DNA from: Parapedobacter lycopersici
Lineage (GTDB): Bacteria > Bacteroidota > Bacteroidia > Sphingobacteriales > Sphingobacteriaceae
Assembly: GCF_024643285.1 (NCBI RefSeq)
Contig: NZ_JAMSLW010000001.1
Coordinates: 1-64,000, forward strand
Direction of reading: 5' to 3'
DNA: 64,000 nt
Positions 1 to 8,704 of this stretch are shown piece by piece (position 1 is the first letter of the stretch; each line of letters begins with the position of its first letter). Below the pieces are notes generated by a model, which had not been told where the DNA came from, did no database searches, and saw only the letters and a list, made by a program, of their open reading frames with translations. The position numbers and the translations under genes were made by a program.

Positions 1-394
1 CTCGGAGGAGGATATCGCACGGGCCCACCTGTACACCGGCCATGCACTGCTGCGGGCGGGTAATGCGGCGGAAGGGGCCAAGGAGATGAACCTGGCGGCC
101 CTGAAGAGCCAGACGGTGGTGGGAGCGGAGGCGCAGTACTACGTTGCCCAGCTGCAATACGAGGCCAAGGAATATGACAAGGCGATTGAGAGTGCTTTTG
201 ATGTGATCAACAACAGGTCGTCATACGACTACTGGGTAGCCAGGAGTTTTATTGTGCTGGCCGACGGCTATGCACGTAAGGGCGATGACCTCCAGGCGAA
301 GAGCACCCTGGAAAGTGTCATTGAAAACTATGGAAATGATGAAGACGGCGTAATCGTTTCGGCTAAGGAACGATTGAAGAAATTAACTAAATGA
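1..394 (+). CDS. TPR-repeat protein, C-terminal part (5' end outside window)
   Basis: The reading frame is open from base 2, so the gene starts upstream of the window; about 130 C-terminal residues are visible. The residues form alternating amphipathic helices with TPR spacing, such as A-Q-Y-Y-V-A-Q-L-Q-Y and Y-D-K-A-I-E-S-A-F, followed by a Lys-rich end. TPR repeats mediate protein-protein contacts; no enzymatic domain is visible here. Its stop overlaps the start of the next gene (ATGA), which suggests translational coupling with the outer-membrane barrel protein. A periplasmic scaffold for the envelope cluster that follows is plausible. The specific partner cannot be read from this fragment. 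Confidence 0.8.
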   Translation, partial: SEEDIARAHLYTGHALLRAGNAAEGAKEMNLAALKSQTVVGAEAQYYVAQLQYEAKEYDKAIESAFDVINNRSSYDYWVARSFIVLADGYARKGDDLQAKSTLESVIENYGNDEDGVIVSAKERLKKLTK

Positions 395-2139
395 GTAACA
401 GGAATTTAACTATGATATTGCGAAAATCGATGCGTACGGGGTATTTACTGGCTTTCTTTTGTTTGGGAGTATTTCGGGTCGGATTGGCCCAGGAGGAGCG
501 GCCTGTCACGAGTGAGCGGCCTGCTACCATTGACTCTATTGATGTGGTACGCGATTACCGGCCGGTCCTGGCTGATGCGGTAAAGATCCGCCGCAGTCCG
601 GATATGACCAACAAACGGCAATACCAGCCGGCGCTCACCTATAATATCCTGGATAATAAACTGGATATTACCTCAGGAACAAAACGCCTTACGGTGCAGG
701 AAATGCCGTTTACAAACATCGAGGCGCGGACAAACAACTATGTGAAGATCGGCGCGGGCAACCTGGGCACGCTGCTCGGAGAGGTGTACCTGACCACCGA
801 CCGTTTTCCGGATGCCCGGATAGGGGGGTATCTGAAACACCTCAGCCAGAAAGGAAACCTGGAAGGACAGGCTTTTTCGCAGCAGCAGATCGGTGTTTTC
901 GGCCGTAAGACATTGGTGCCGTTTACGCTGAATGGCGAACTCGGATTTAACCGTTATGGTACCCGCTTCTACGGTGTGGTGCAGGATGAGTTCGGCATGA
1001 ACCTGAACCCTGATCCGCAACGGCAGGCTTTTAATGACATTTTTTTCAATGGGGAGCTGACCAGTAATTTTGAAGAAGACGATCCGGATGCGGTAAGCTA
1101 TTCGGTGAAAGCGGATGCCTATGCGTATGGCGATGCCTTCAGTGCCCGCGAAAATTCCGTTGCCCTGAGCGGCTACTTCAATAAACGGGTCAGGGCATTT
1201 AATGTCGGGGCCAATGTGTCCGGCGACTTTACCGGTGTGAAAGGTACTGATTACCAGCTGGGCAACCACATCGCCCGGTTGAACCCCTATATCCGTTTTC
1301 AGGGGAATAACTATAACGTGACGTTAGGGGCTGCTTTTGTGGCGGAGTTCGGCGGCACATCGAGGACCAATATTTTCCCTTCTGCTGAAGTCGATTTTGC
1401 CGTGGTTCCGCAATATGCCCACCTGTTCGGTGGCATTAACGGCGATGTCAATAAAACAGCCTTCCGTGAGCTAAGCAGGGAAAACCCGTTTCTGGCACCT
1501 GATATTGCCATACGCAATTCAGTGGACCGCTTGCACATATTCGGTGGGATCAAAGGGAATGCGGGCGCAACCTTCGGATATAAAGTGCAGGCGTTCTACC
1601 GGCAGGTTGAGGGAATGCCTTTCTACCGGAATAACACGGATTCGCCCCACCTTTTTGATATCATCTACGAAAGCGGCGAGGACGCGAGCAAGATCATCGG
1701 ACTGGAAGGTGAGATCAATGTACGGGTTTCGGAAACAGTAAGCTTGGGTGGAAAGGCCAACTTCAATGAGTTCGATCTGGCACAGGAGCAGGAAGCGTGG
1801 TTCACACCCAAAATGCGACTGTCTGCACATACGCGGATCAACATCAGTGACAAGCTGTATATCAATGGGGAACTGCTCTTCCAGGGGCTGACCTATGGAT
1901 TTATCGGGGATGCCGCAATTGACCTGAGTGATTATAGCTGGACGGAAATTGCAACCGGTGGAAGAAAAGTGACCATTCCGTCGTTTGTGGATCTTAGTGC
2001 AGCTGCTGAATACCGTGCGACCGACCGGATCGGTGTGTATGTGCGGTTGAATAACCTGATGAGCACCACTTACGAACGTTATCTGTTTTACCCGCGATTG
2101 GGGCTGAATGTGATCGGTGGTGTTAATTTTTCATTTTGA
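391..2139 (+). CDS. TonB-dependent-receptor-like outer membrane beta-barrel protein (no plug domain)
   Basis: 582 residues. A signal peptide ends near residue 33 (hydrophobic core followed by G-L-A-Q). The rest consists of alternating strands typical of a large outer-membrane barrel, with a C-terminal aromatic end (G-G-V-N-F-S-F). No N-terminal plug domain or TonB box is evident, and the length is short for a full TonB-dependent receptor. The start at 391 overlaps the preceding stop; Met8 and Met14 are alternative starts. It is followed at a distance of 40 bp by a SPOR protein and then by exbB-exbD and a TonB-like gene, so a role in an energised envelope complex is plausible. Substrate unknown. 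Confidence 0.75.
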   Translation: MSNRNLTMILRKSMRTGYLLAFFCLGVFRVGLAQEERPVTSERPATIDSIDVVRDYRPVLADAVKIRRSPDMTNKRQYQPALTYNILDNKLDITSGTKRLTVQEMPFTNIEARTNNYVKIGAGNLGTLLGEVYLTTDRFPDARIGGYLKHLSQKGNLEGQAFSQQQIGVFGRKTLVPFTLNGELGFNRYGTRFYGVVQDEFGMNLNPDPQRQAFNDIFFNGELTSNFEEDDPDAVSYSVKADAYAYGDAFSARENSVALSGYFNKRVRAFNVGANVSGDFTGVKGTDYQLGNHIARLNPYIRFQGNNYNVTLGAAFVAEFGGTSRTNIFPSAEVDFAVVPQYAHLFGGINGDVNKTAFRELSRENPFLAPDIAIRNSVDRLHIFGGIKGNAGATFGYKVQAFYRQVEGMPFYRNNTDSPHLFDIIYESGEDASKIIGLEGEINVRVSETVSLGGKANFNEFDLAQEQEAWFTPKMRLSAHTRINISDKLYINGELLFQGLTYGFIGDAAIDLSDYSWTEIATGGRKVTIPSFVDLSAAAEYRATDRIGVYVRLNNLMSTTYERYLFYPRLGLNVIGGVNFSF

Positions 2140-2151
2140 CCGATAAGGTTA

Positions 2152-2159
2152 TAACTTTG
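2152..2159 (+). promoter_or_regulatory. Bacteroidota -7 promoter element TAACTTTG
   Basis: This is an exact TAnnTTTG match 19 bp upstream of the HU/SPOR gene. No good -33 element lies 19-21 bp upstream; the nearest TTTG (2135-2138) is too close. It could be an internal promoter separating the barrel gene from the SPOR-ExbBD-TonB genes. Confidence 0.4.
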
Positions 2160-2178
2160 CAGGGAGAAAGTTGAAAGG

Positions 2179-3252
2179 ATGAATCTGGGACTGTGCATAG
2201 CGAATTTGTTGAGGCAATATCCGGAAGTAAATGTGCCGGGTATCGGCATCTTCCGGAAAATTTCCGTTCCGGCCTCGTTTGAAGCGGAGGCACAGGTTTT
2301 TTCCGCTCCCGGCACGCGTATTGAACTGATTGAAGGACAGGGGAGTGGACTGCTGTTGACGGATTACCTGCGTGCCCAGCAGCAGCTCAGCGAAGAGTCG
2401 GCGGGGCGTATGCTGGAAGAAATGGTCCAGGGGCTGATTGCCGCCGCACAGCGTAACGGCAAAGTGCTTCTCTCGGGCCTGGGTTATTTAGCCGCCGATG
2501 GCGCATCGCTGGTGTTTGAACAGCTGAGCCCGGCGGGCCTGACACGTCGGCCGGTAAAAGCCCGGCCTCCGGTAGCCCCGGCGGTCACGGAACTTCCTTC
2601 GGGTACAACAGTGGAAGAACCGGCACCATTTATTCCCGCAGACGCTGCGGATGAAGAGCCGGTAACGGAACTGGAAGCAGCAGTGCCGGATGAGGGTGAG
2701 GAGACATTGGAGGAGCGGTCGCGCCGCACGGGCTGGTGGATCGCTGCGGCGGTGGTGGTGGCATTGCTGGCGGGCGGTATATGGTTTTACCAGCCTGCAT
2801 GGCTGACCGGCATACAGCAAACACCCGTTTCGGACCAAACCGATTCGGAACAGCCTGTTGCCGGACAGGCCGCACAATTGCCGCTGGATAGCGGGTTGAC
2901 CGATTCAACAGGCCAGCCGGTTGCCATGGAAACTGCCGGTGGGCGTGATAGTGTTCCTGCTGCCGCAGCTGCTACGCCGGCGCCGGTAGAAGCCAGCAAG
3001 CCCGCGGTTACCTATGAAATTATCGTCGGTTCGTTTGCTACCATGCGGCAGGCCGATAAATACGTGAAAGAAATGAAGGCTAAGGGGTATGACCTAAAGG
3101 CAATTGAAAGCCGGATGCCGGGTAACCGGAAAAAGATCAGCTGGGGATCGTTCGCCACGGAAGAGGAAGCTTACCGGGAACTGGTTAGCGTGCAGAAGAA
3201 TTTTGAGCCGGGAGCCTGGATTGCCAAGGTTGTCCATGATGGAACGGAATAA
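2179..3252 (+). CDS. HU-CCDC81 and SPOR domain protein
   Basis: 357 residues. Two HU/CCDC81-like domains occupy roughly residues 1-55 and 60-130. An acidic, proline-rich linker, one transmembrane helix (about 185-206), a second low-complexity stretch and a SPOR domain (about 278-352, starting T-Y-E-I-I-V-G-S-F) follow. SPOR domains bind denuded septal glycan strands in the periplasm. HU-like domains bind DNA in other proteins, but these copies are divergent and on the cytoplasmic side. This architecture is characteristic of Bacteroidota. The gene sits directly before exbB-exbD and a TonB-like gene, suggesting a link between septal peptidoglycan and a proton-driven envelope machine (inference). 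Confidence 0.88.
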   Translation: MNLGLCIANLLRQYPEVNVPGIGIFRKISVPASFEAEAQVFSAPGTRIELIEGQGSGLLLTDYLRAQQQLSEESAGRMLEEMVQGLIAAAQRNGKVLLSGLGYLAADGASLVFEQLSPAGLTRRPVKARPPVAPAVTELPSGTTVEEPAPFIPADAADEEPVTELEAAVPDEGEETLEERSRRTGWWIAAAVVVALLAGGIWFYQPAWLTGIQQTPVSDQTDSEQPVAGQAAQLPLDSGLTDSTGQPVAMETAGGRDSVPAAAAATPAPVEASKPAVTYEIIVGSFATMRQADKYVKEMKAKGYDLKAIESRMPGNRKKISWGSFATEEEAYRELVSVQKNFEPGAWIAKVVHDGTE

Positions 3253-3305
3253 AACGCATTGATATTAAAACAACATAATACTTAAAAAAATTACACGATC
3301 AATTT

Positions 3306-4007
3306 ATGTTACTATTACAACAAGACACCATTTACCCGCTGGATACGATGGCGGAAGCGGCACAGCAGACGGTAGAGCTCGCAAATGAGCAGGTAAGCCT
3401 TATCGGGCTTTTATTTAAGGCAGGCTGGATTATGATTCCGCTGGCATTGTTACTCTTTGCCACCCTCGTGATTTTTATTGAACGTTACCTGACGATAAAA
3501 AGAGCCGCTAAATATGATCCGAACCTGATGTCGCACATCAAACAGAGTGTGCTTTCCGGCCGGTTGGACTCTGCATTGTCCGTTTGCCGGTCGAGTAACA
3601 GTGCACTGGGCCGGATGCTGGAAAAGGGATTGCTGCGGATCGGACGCCCCATCAAGGACATTGAGGGTGCGATTGAAAATGTCGGTAAACTGGAGGTCGC
3701 CCGGCTGGAGAAGAACCTCAACCTGCTGAGCATTATTTCGACGATCGCGCCGATGCTGGGTTTCATCGGTACGATTTTCGGGGTGATTATCATCTTCCGC
3801 GATGTGGAAGCTGCGGGTGGGATTGATATTGCCAGTGTATCCGGCGGTCTGTATGTGAAAATGATTGCCTCGGCCTCTGGACTGACTATCGGTATTTTGG
3901 CCTTTGCAGGATATCACGTGCTGAATACGATGCTGGAGCGGCTGATTCTCCGGATGGAGACCGATGCCATTGAGTTTGTTGACCTGCTGGACGAGCCCGG
4001 TTCCTAA
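3306..4007 (+). CDS. exbB: ExbB/TolQ/MotA family proton channel subunit
   Basis: 233 residues with the three-helix layout of ExbB/TolQ: TM1 at about residues 38-60 (I-P-L-A-L-L-L-F-A-T), a long cytoplasmic loop, TM2 near 140-160 (A-P-M-L-G-F-I-G-T-I-F-G-V) and TM3 near 180-205. The P-M-L-G-x-x-G-T motif is diagnostic. Such channels use proton-motive force with an ExbD/TolR partner to energise a TonB- or TolA-type arm. The partner exbD follows 91 bp downstream and a TonB-like gene follows that. It could serve TonB-dependent import or a Tol-Pal-like function; the SPOR gene upstream favours an envelope-maintenance role (inference). Confidence 0.93.
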   Translation: MLLLQQDTIYPLDTMAEAAQQTVELANEQVSLIGLLFKAGWIMIPLALLLFATLVIFIERYLTIKRAAKYDPNLMSHIKQSVLSGRLDSALSVCRSSNSALGRMLEKGLLRIGRPIKDIEGAIENVGKLEVARLEKNLNLLSIISTIAPMLGFIGTIFGVIIIFRDVEAAGGIDIASVSGGLYVKMIASASGLTIGILAFAGYHVLNTMLERLILRMETDAIEFVDLLDEPGS

Positions 4008-4098
4008 TTGCTGCTGATACGATTGGAACCTGCCCGGCAGTACGCTGGAAAGGCGATGCAAGCGGCGGTTTCATAAGGCCATAAAAAGTATTTGACAA

Positions 4099-4506
4099 AT
4101 GAATTTAAGAGCAAAACGAAATAATTCGGAGATCAGGGTTTTTACGGATTCCCTGAACGATATCATGTTTTTCCTGATGTTATTCTTCCTCCTGGCGTCT
4201 GCCGTAGCTAATCCCCAGGTGGTGAAGCTGCTGCTGCCACGATCAAGCGCGGGGGAGCAGTCGGTTGCCAAGAAAACGGTGACTGTCTCGGTAACACAGG
4301 ACCTGAAATATTTCCTGGATAAGCAGGAAGTGCCGTATGAAAACCTGATGACAGCCCTGGAGGCCTACGTACAGCCCGGTGAGGAATTGACCATCATGCT
4401 ATACGCGGACAGCACCGTGCCCATTCAGAACGTGATTTCGGTAATGGACGTTGCCAATAAGTTGAAAATCAGGTTGGTATTGGCCACCGAACCCATTAGG
4501 GAATAA
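4099..4506 (+). CDS. exbD: ExbD/TolR family biopolymer transport protein
   Basis: 135 residues: a short cytoplasmic N-terminus, one transmembrane helix (about 20-40) that starts with the conserved Asp in S-L-N-D-I-M-F-F (D21), then a periplasmic domain of about 90 residues. The Asp in the helix carries protons in this family. This is the expected length for ExbD. It lies between exbB and a TonB-like gene in one transcription unit and is expected to form the inner-membrane motor with ExbB. Confidence 0.93.
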   Translation: MNLRAKRNNSEIRVFTDSLNDIMFFLMLFFLLASAVANPQVVKLLLPRSSAGEQSVAKKTVTVSVTQDLKYFLDKQEVPYENLMTALEAYVQPGEELTIMLYADSTVPIQNVISVMDVANKLKIRLVLATEPIRE

Positions 4507-4587
4507 CGGTGACAGACCGGTTATGGAAACAGGCCGATGATTTCATCATAGTTAATAGATAAGGATCATAGCACTGCATTTAGTACC

Positions 4588-5406
4588 ATGAGTTATCATA
4601 CACAGGAAGAGAATAATTACCCGAAGGCCATGTGGATTTCGAGCGGGATTATGGGAGGGCTGCTTTTGGTCAGCTTTTTCATCATGATCGGCTCGGCGCT
4701 GCCGCAATTCGGGATGGGCGGTATCATTGTCAACTACGGCACATCCGATATCGGGATGGGCGACGATTACATGACCGTGGATGAAGCTTCCGCGGACCCC
4801 AACGCAAATGAGGTACGCCCCGACCGGATTGACCCGCAGGAAGCGGTTCAGCCGACACCATCACAGCAGATCACGGAAAGGAGCGTAGTCACCCAGGACC
4901 TGGAAGATGCGCCTGCCGTAGTGGCCAACGAAAGAAAGAAAGCCAATGCCGAAGAGGCTACGGTTGAAAAGGAAGACAGCAAACCGGCCATCAATCCGAA
5001 TGCATTGTACCGGGGTGCGAAGAACAACTCCACAGGGAGGGGTGACGGCACAGGTACGGAAGCAGGTAACCAGGGAAGTAAGCTGGGCGATCCGCTGGCG
5101 GCTAATTACGGGGAAGGTGGTTCCGGTGACGGAAATATGGCGCTTTCGGTGACCAACAGGCGCTGGGAGGTTCGGCCGGCGATCGAAGATAACGGGCAGC
5201 AGGCCGGCGTCGTGGCCGTGGAGATCCACGTGGCTCCCGACGGACGGATTACCTATGCCCGGGCAGGCGTGCGCGGTACAACACTGCCCGACCGGTCACT
5301 CTGGGAGAAATGCGAACGCGCCCTGCGGGGTGCACGGCTTAACCGGCTGGAGCAGGCTCCCCAGGTGCAGAAAGCTGTCGTTCCCATTTACTTCAGGCTG
5401 AAATAA
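4588..5406 (+). CDS. TonB-like energy transducer
   Basis: 272 residues. There is one N-terminal transmembrane helix (about 14-37, after M-W-I-S-S-G-I-M-G-G). A long Pro/Glu/Lys-rich and Gly-rich periplasmic span follows, then a C-terminal domain with the TonB-like layout A-V-E-I-H-V-A-P-D-G-R-I followed by W-E-K-C-E-R-A-L-R-G-A-R. In the family this arm carries energy from ExbB/ExbD to outer-membrane receptors. It is the third gene of the exbB-exbD cluster. The C-terminal domain is divergent, so a TolA-like role is also possible. Confidence 0.78.
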   Translation: MSYHTQEENNYPKAMWISSGIMGGLLLVSFFIMIGSALPQFGMGGIIVNYGTSDIGMGDDYMTVDEASADPNANEVRPDRIDPQEAVQPTPSQQITERSVVTQDLEDAPAVVANERKKANAEEATVEKEDSKPAINPNALYRGAKNNSTGRGDGTGTEAGNQGSKLGDPLAANYGEGGSGDGNMALSVTNRRWEVRPAIEDNGQQAGVVAVEIHVAPDGRITYARAGVRGTTLPDRSLWEKCERALRGARLNRLEQAPQVQKAVVPIYFRLK

Positions 5407-5425
5407 TTATCACATTCCATACCAC

Positions 5426-6742
5426 ATGCTGTACGAGGAGGCAATCGATTATCTGTACACCAGATTGCCTATGTTTACCCGCGACGGGGCATCCGCTTTC
5501 AAAAAGGATCTTTCCAATAGCTTAAGGCTTTGCGCTGCGCTGGGCGATCCGCACCGGCAATTTAAGTCCATTCATATTGCAGGCACCAACGGTAAGGGGT
5601 CCACATCGCACATGCTGGCGGCTATACTGCAGCTGGCCGGCTACAAAACCGGCCTGTATACTTCGCCGCACCTGGTGGATTTCCGCGAACGTATCCGGAT
5701 TAACGGCGTGCCCATCCCCAAGCAGGAAGTTGCTGGCTTTGTTGACCGCAGCCGATCGCTTGTGGAGGAAATACAACCTTCTTTTTTTGAACTCACCATG
5801 GTCATGGCCTTTGCCTACTTCGCTAGGGAGAACGTGGATATTGCCGTGGTGGAAACCGGTCTGGGCGGACGCCTCGACTCGACCAACATCATCATCCCCC
5901 TGTTTTCGGTAATTACCAATATCGGTTACGATCACATGGCGATGCTGGGCAATACGCTGCCTGAAATCGCAGCGGAGAAGGCGGGAATTATCAAACCGGA
6001 AGTTCCGGTAATCGTGGGCGAGCGGCAGGAGGAGGTGAGCGGCGTGTTCGACCGGGCAGCTGCCGAACGGCAGAGTGTGTTGACCTATGCTGCGGAACAG
6101 TGGCAGCCGGTTTCGCAGCAGCGCGGGGAAGCGTATCAGGAAATAGAAGTGGTGCACCGAAACGACGGCGAGCACTTTCGTTATGCGCTGGACCTGATGG
6201 GCAGTTACCAGGCCCGCAACCTGCCTGGCGTGCTGCAGGCGGTTACGGAGCTGCGCAGGCAGGGGTATGCCATTGCCGAACCGGATGTTTCAGCGGCGCT
6301 GAAGCAGGTACAGCAGCTTACCGGACTTCGTGGCCGGTGGGAGACCTTGTCGACCCGGCCGCTGGTCATCTGTGATACGGGACATAACGAAGACGGATGG
6401 CGGGAGGTGCTGGCCAACATCCGGGCGACCCCGCATGCGGCGCTTCACCTGGTGATCGGTGTGATGCGCGATAAAGACCTGAGCCATATGCTTCCGCTGC
6501 TCCCCGCGCACGGCCGTTATTATTTTTGCCAGGTGGATATGCCACGGGCGCTCCCCGCTGTGGAACTGCTGGAACAGGCGCAGGGTTATGGATTGTCGGG
6601 AAGTGCATTCCCGGGCGTAATGCCGGCGTTGCAGGCCGCAAAAACACAGGCACAGGAAGCCGACCTGATTTTCGTTGGCGGAAGTACGTTTGTAGTAGCT
6701 GACCTGCTGGCTTCCCATGACACCGGGGCCGACGGTAACTAA
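5426..6742 (+). CDS. folC: Bifunctional folylpolyglutamate synthase/dihydrofolate synthase
   Basis: 438 residues, full length for FolC. This cytoplasmic Mur-ligase-type enzyme adds glutamate to dihydropteroate and to folates, using ATP. The P-loop G-T-N-G-K-G-S-T lies at residues 53-60. It is followed by Y-T-S-P-H-L-V-D-F-R-E-R-I, then E-T-G-L-G-G-R-L-D-S-T-N, and the C-terminal glutamate-ligase domain with C-D-T-G-H-N-E. The start lies 19 bp after the TonB-like gene, so it may be co-transcribed although functionally unrelated. It converges with ansA. Confidence 0.95.
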   Translation: MLYEEAIDYLYTRLPMFTRDGASAFKKDLSNSLRLCAALGDPHRQFKSIHIAGTNGKGSTSHMLAAILQLAGYKTGLYTSPHLVDFRERIRINGVPIPKQEVAGFVDRSRSLVEEIQPSFFELTMVMAFAYFARENVDIAVVETGLGGRLDSTNIIIPLFSVITNIGYDHMAMLGNTLPEIAAEKAGIIKPEVPVIVGERQEEVSGVFDRAAAERQSVLTYAAEQWQPVSQQRGEAYQEIEVVHRNDGEHFRYALDLMGSYQARNLPGVLQAVTELRRQGYAIAEPDVSAALKQVQQLTGLRGRWETLSTRPLVICDTGHNEDGWREVLANIRATPHAALHLVIGVMRDKDLSHMLPLLPAHGRYYFCQVDMPRALPAVELLEQAQGYGLSGSAFPGVMPALQAAKTQAQEADLIFVGGSTFVVADLLASHDTGADGN

Positions 6743-6753
6743 AGTGATACCGG

Positions 6754-7776
6754 TTAATCCTGCACGGTCAGTTCGCCCCTGATATTCTTTTCCGCCCAAT
6801 AGGCGACATCGCTTTGCTTGTCAAATTCGCCCTGCAAATACATCAGTTTGGTAACAGCAGCCTCAAAAGTCATGTCATACCCATTCAGTACACCCATTTC
6901 CTTGAGCCACTTGCTGGTTTCGTAACGGCCAAGCTCTACGCTGCCCACTTTACACTGTGAAATATTGAGTATATTCTTGCCGTTCCGTATGGTCTGCCGG
7001 AGCATGTCGAGAAACCAGCTGTCGGTGGTGGTGTTTCCCGATCCGAATGTTTCCATAATGACCGAACGGGCATCCGATTCCAGTACGGCGCGGACGACCT
7101 GCTTGCTGATTCCCGGGTATAGCTTCAATACCGAAACGGCATCGTCAAGCCGGGTATGGAGCTGGAAATCCATGCCACTGTTGTTTAGCAGCGCATCATT
7201 GTTGTATTTTAGGTAAACACCGGCTTCCACAAGTACGGGATAATTAGGCGAACGGAACGCCTCAAATTTAGCCGAGTTATACTTGAACGAACGGTTGCCC
7301 CGGAATAATTTATTATCGAAGAAAATACACACTTCATGAATGAGTGATTTCCCTCTTTTTTTGGCGGAAGCAAGCTCCAGTGCAGTGATCAGGTTTTCCC
7401 GGGCATCTGTCCGTATTTCACCGATCGGCAACTGTGAACCCGACAGGATTACGGGTTTCTGGAGACCATCCAGTATAAAACTCAGGGCCGAAGCGGAAAA
7501 GGCCATGGTATCCGAGCCGTGGAGGATGACAAAACCATCGTAGTCGTCGTAATTATCCTTGATCAGACTCGCCATTTCCAGCCAGATGGCGGGTGTCATA
7601 TTGGACGAATCGATGATTGGCGTGAAGGAGTGTACGCGGAGGTTGTAATTAAGCCGGGCAAGCTCCGGAATGTTTTTGGCAATAAGGTCGAAATCAAAGG
7701 GGATGAACGTACCGGTCTGTTCATCCCTGACCATGCCAATGGTACCTCCGGTATAGATTACAAAGACATTATTCAT
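6754..7776 (-). CDS. ansA: Type I (cytoplasmic) L-asparaginase
   Basis: 340 residues, no signal peptide, as expected for AnsA. It hydrolyses L-asparagine to aspartate and ammonia. The first catalytic Thr is in Y-T-G-G-T-I-G-M (T12 by family position). The second motif, H-G-S-D-T-M-A-F-S-A-S, carries the Thr-Asp pair, and D-A-R-E-N-L is also present. The C-terminal region matches the regulatory half of type I enzymes. It lies 38 bp downstream of the TatD gene on the same strand, so the two probably form an operon from the promoter near 8652. Confidence 0.94.
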   Translation of the reverse strand: MNNVFVIYTGGTIGMVRDEQTGTFIPFDFDLIAKNIPELARLNYNLRVHSFTPIIDSSNMTPAIWLEMASLIKDNYDDYDGFVILHGSDTMAFSASALSFILDGLQKPVILSGSQLPIGEIRTDARENLITALELASAKKRGKSLIHEVCIFFDNKLFRGNRSFKYNSAKFEAFRSPNYPVLVEAGVYLKYNNDALLNNSGMDFQLHTRLDDAVSVLKLYPGISKQVVRAVLESDARSVIMETFGSGNTTTDSWFLDMLRQTIRNGKNILNISQCKVGSVELGRYETSKWLKEMGVLNGYDMTFEAAVTKLMYLQGEFDKQSDVAYWAEKNIRGELTVQD

Positions 7777-7814
7777 CAGTTTGGCTGCTAGGGTATGGTT
7801 TGGTAAGCTGCATA

Positions 7815-8594
7815 TTATATCCTGAAAATCCGTTTAGCGTTTTCGGTTGTTGCGTTGGCAACCGCTGCCAGGGGAATTCCCTGCAAATCTGCGATTTTTT
7901 GTGCAATATGCAAGAGGTAACTGCTTTCGTTGCGTTTTCCCCGATGCGGCACAGGGGCCAGGTAGGGAGCGTCGGTCTCCAGTACCAGGTGGCGGAGATC
8001 CAGCTGGCTGACCACCTGATCAAGGCCTGCGTTTTTATACGTTACCACCCCGCCGATCCCCAAATGGAGGCCGAGGGCAATCGTGCGTTCCGCCTGTTGC
8101 AGCGTACCGGTAAAGCAATGGAGCACGCCGGTGAGGCGGCCGTCCTGCTGCTCATCCAATAGCTGGAAAAGCTCATCGAACGCATTCCGGCAATGGATGG
8201 ATACGGGCAGTCCGAGCGCTTTGGCCCAGTCGGTCTGTATCCGGAATGCTTCCTGCTGCTGGGGCAGGGTGGTTTTATCCCAATGCAGGTCGATGCCGAT
8301 TTCACCGATAGCATACACCTTATTTTCGGCAATGGCCCGTTCAACGACGGCCAGCTCGTCGAGATAATCTGCCCGTACCTCACAGGGATGAAGTCCCATC
8401 ATGGGATAACAATTGGCGGGGTAATCCGCCGCCATGCCCAGCACCTTAGGAATGGATGCACGGTCGACATTCGGTAACAGCAGCTGCTGTATACCATGGT
8501 CGAAGCAACGCTGCATCTGGATGTCCAGCTCGGCATCGCCGTACAGGTAATAGGCATGGGTGTGGGTGTCGATCAATACGGTTTCCTGTGTCAT
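7815..8594 (-). CDS. TatD family metal-dependent hydrolase (DNase)
   Basis: 259 residues, the usual length for TatD/YcfH/YjjV proteins. Metal-binding motifs appear in order: D-T-H-T-H near the N-terminus, A-I-G-E-I-G-I-D, S-I-H-C-R-N, H-C-F-T-G and E-T-D-A-P-Y-L-A-P. Known members act as 3'-5' exonucleases or D-aminoacyl-tRNA deacylase-like hydrolases in the cytoplasm; which activity applies here cannot be told from sequence. First gene of a two-gene unit with ansA. Confidence 0.92.
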   Translation of the reverse strand: MTQETVLIDTHTHAYYLYGDAELDIQMQRCFDHGIQQLLLPNVDRASIPKVLGMAADYPANCYPMMGLHPCEVRADYLDELAVVERAIAENKVYAIGEIGIDLHWDKTTLPQQQEAFRIQTDWAKALGLPVSIHCRNAFDELFQLLDEQQDGRLTGVLHCFTGTLQQAERTIALGLHLGIGGVVTYKNAGLDQVVSQLDLRHLVLETDAPYLAPVPHRGKRNESSYLLHIAQKIADLQGIPLAAVANATTENAKRIFRI

Positions 8595-8651
8595 TATTAA
8601 AAATCATGTATCCCGCGGCGGATAGCCGCCGGATTGACTAATGGATAACTG

Positions 8652-8659
8652 CAAAGGTA
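8652..8659 (-). promoter_or_regulatory. -7 element TACCTTTG (minus strand) for TatD-ansA
   Basis: Exact TAnnTTTG match read on the minus strand, 57 bp upstream of the TatD start. No TTG/TTTG is found at the expected -33 distance, because the terminator of the upstream FKBP gene lies there. Confidence 0.45.
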
Positions 8660-8660
8660 T

Positions 8661-8696
8661 TAAAAAGAAACGCCCCGGTAATAATCGGGGCGTTTC
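8661..8696 (-). terminator. Rho-independent terminator of the FKBP gene
   Basis: An 11-bp stem GAAACGCCCCG/CGGGGCGTTTC around an 8-nt loop. On the minus strand it is followed by TTTTTAATA. It lies 8 bp beyond the FKBP stop codon and insulates the nrnA-FKBP unit from the TatD-ansA unit. Confidence 0.8.
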
Positions 8697-8704
8697 GCGG
8701 TATT

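Noticed and set aside
2484-2999. Antisense frames over the HU/SPOR gene
   Set aside because: They arise from the low-complexity Pro/Ala/Glu linker and resemble no family.
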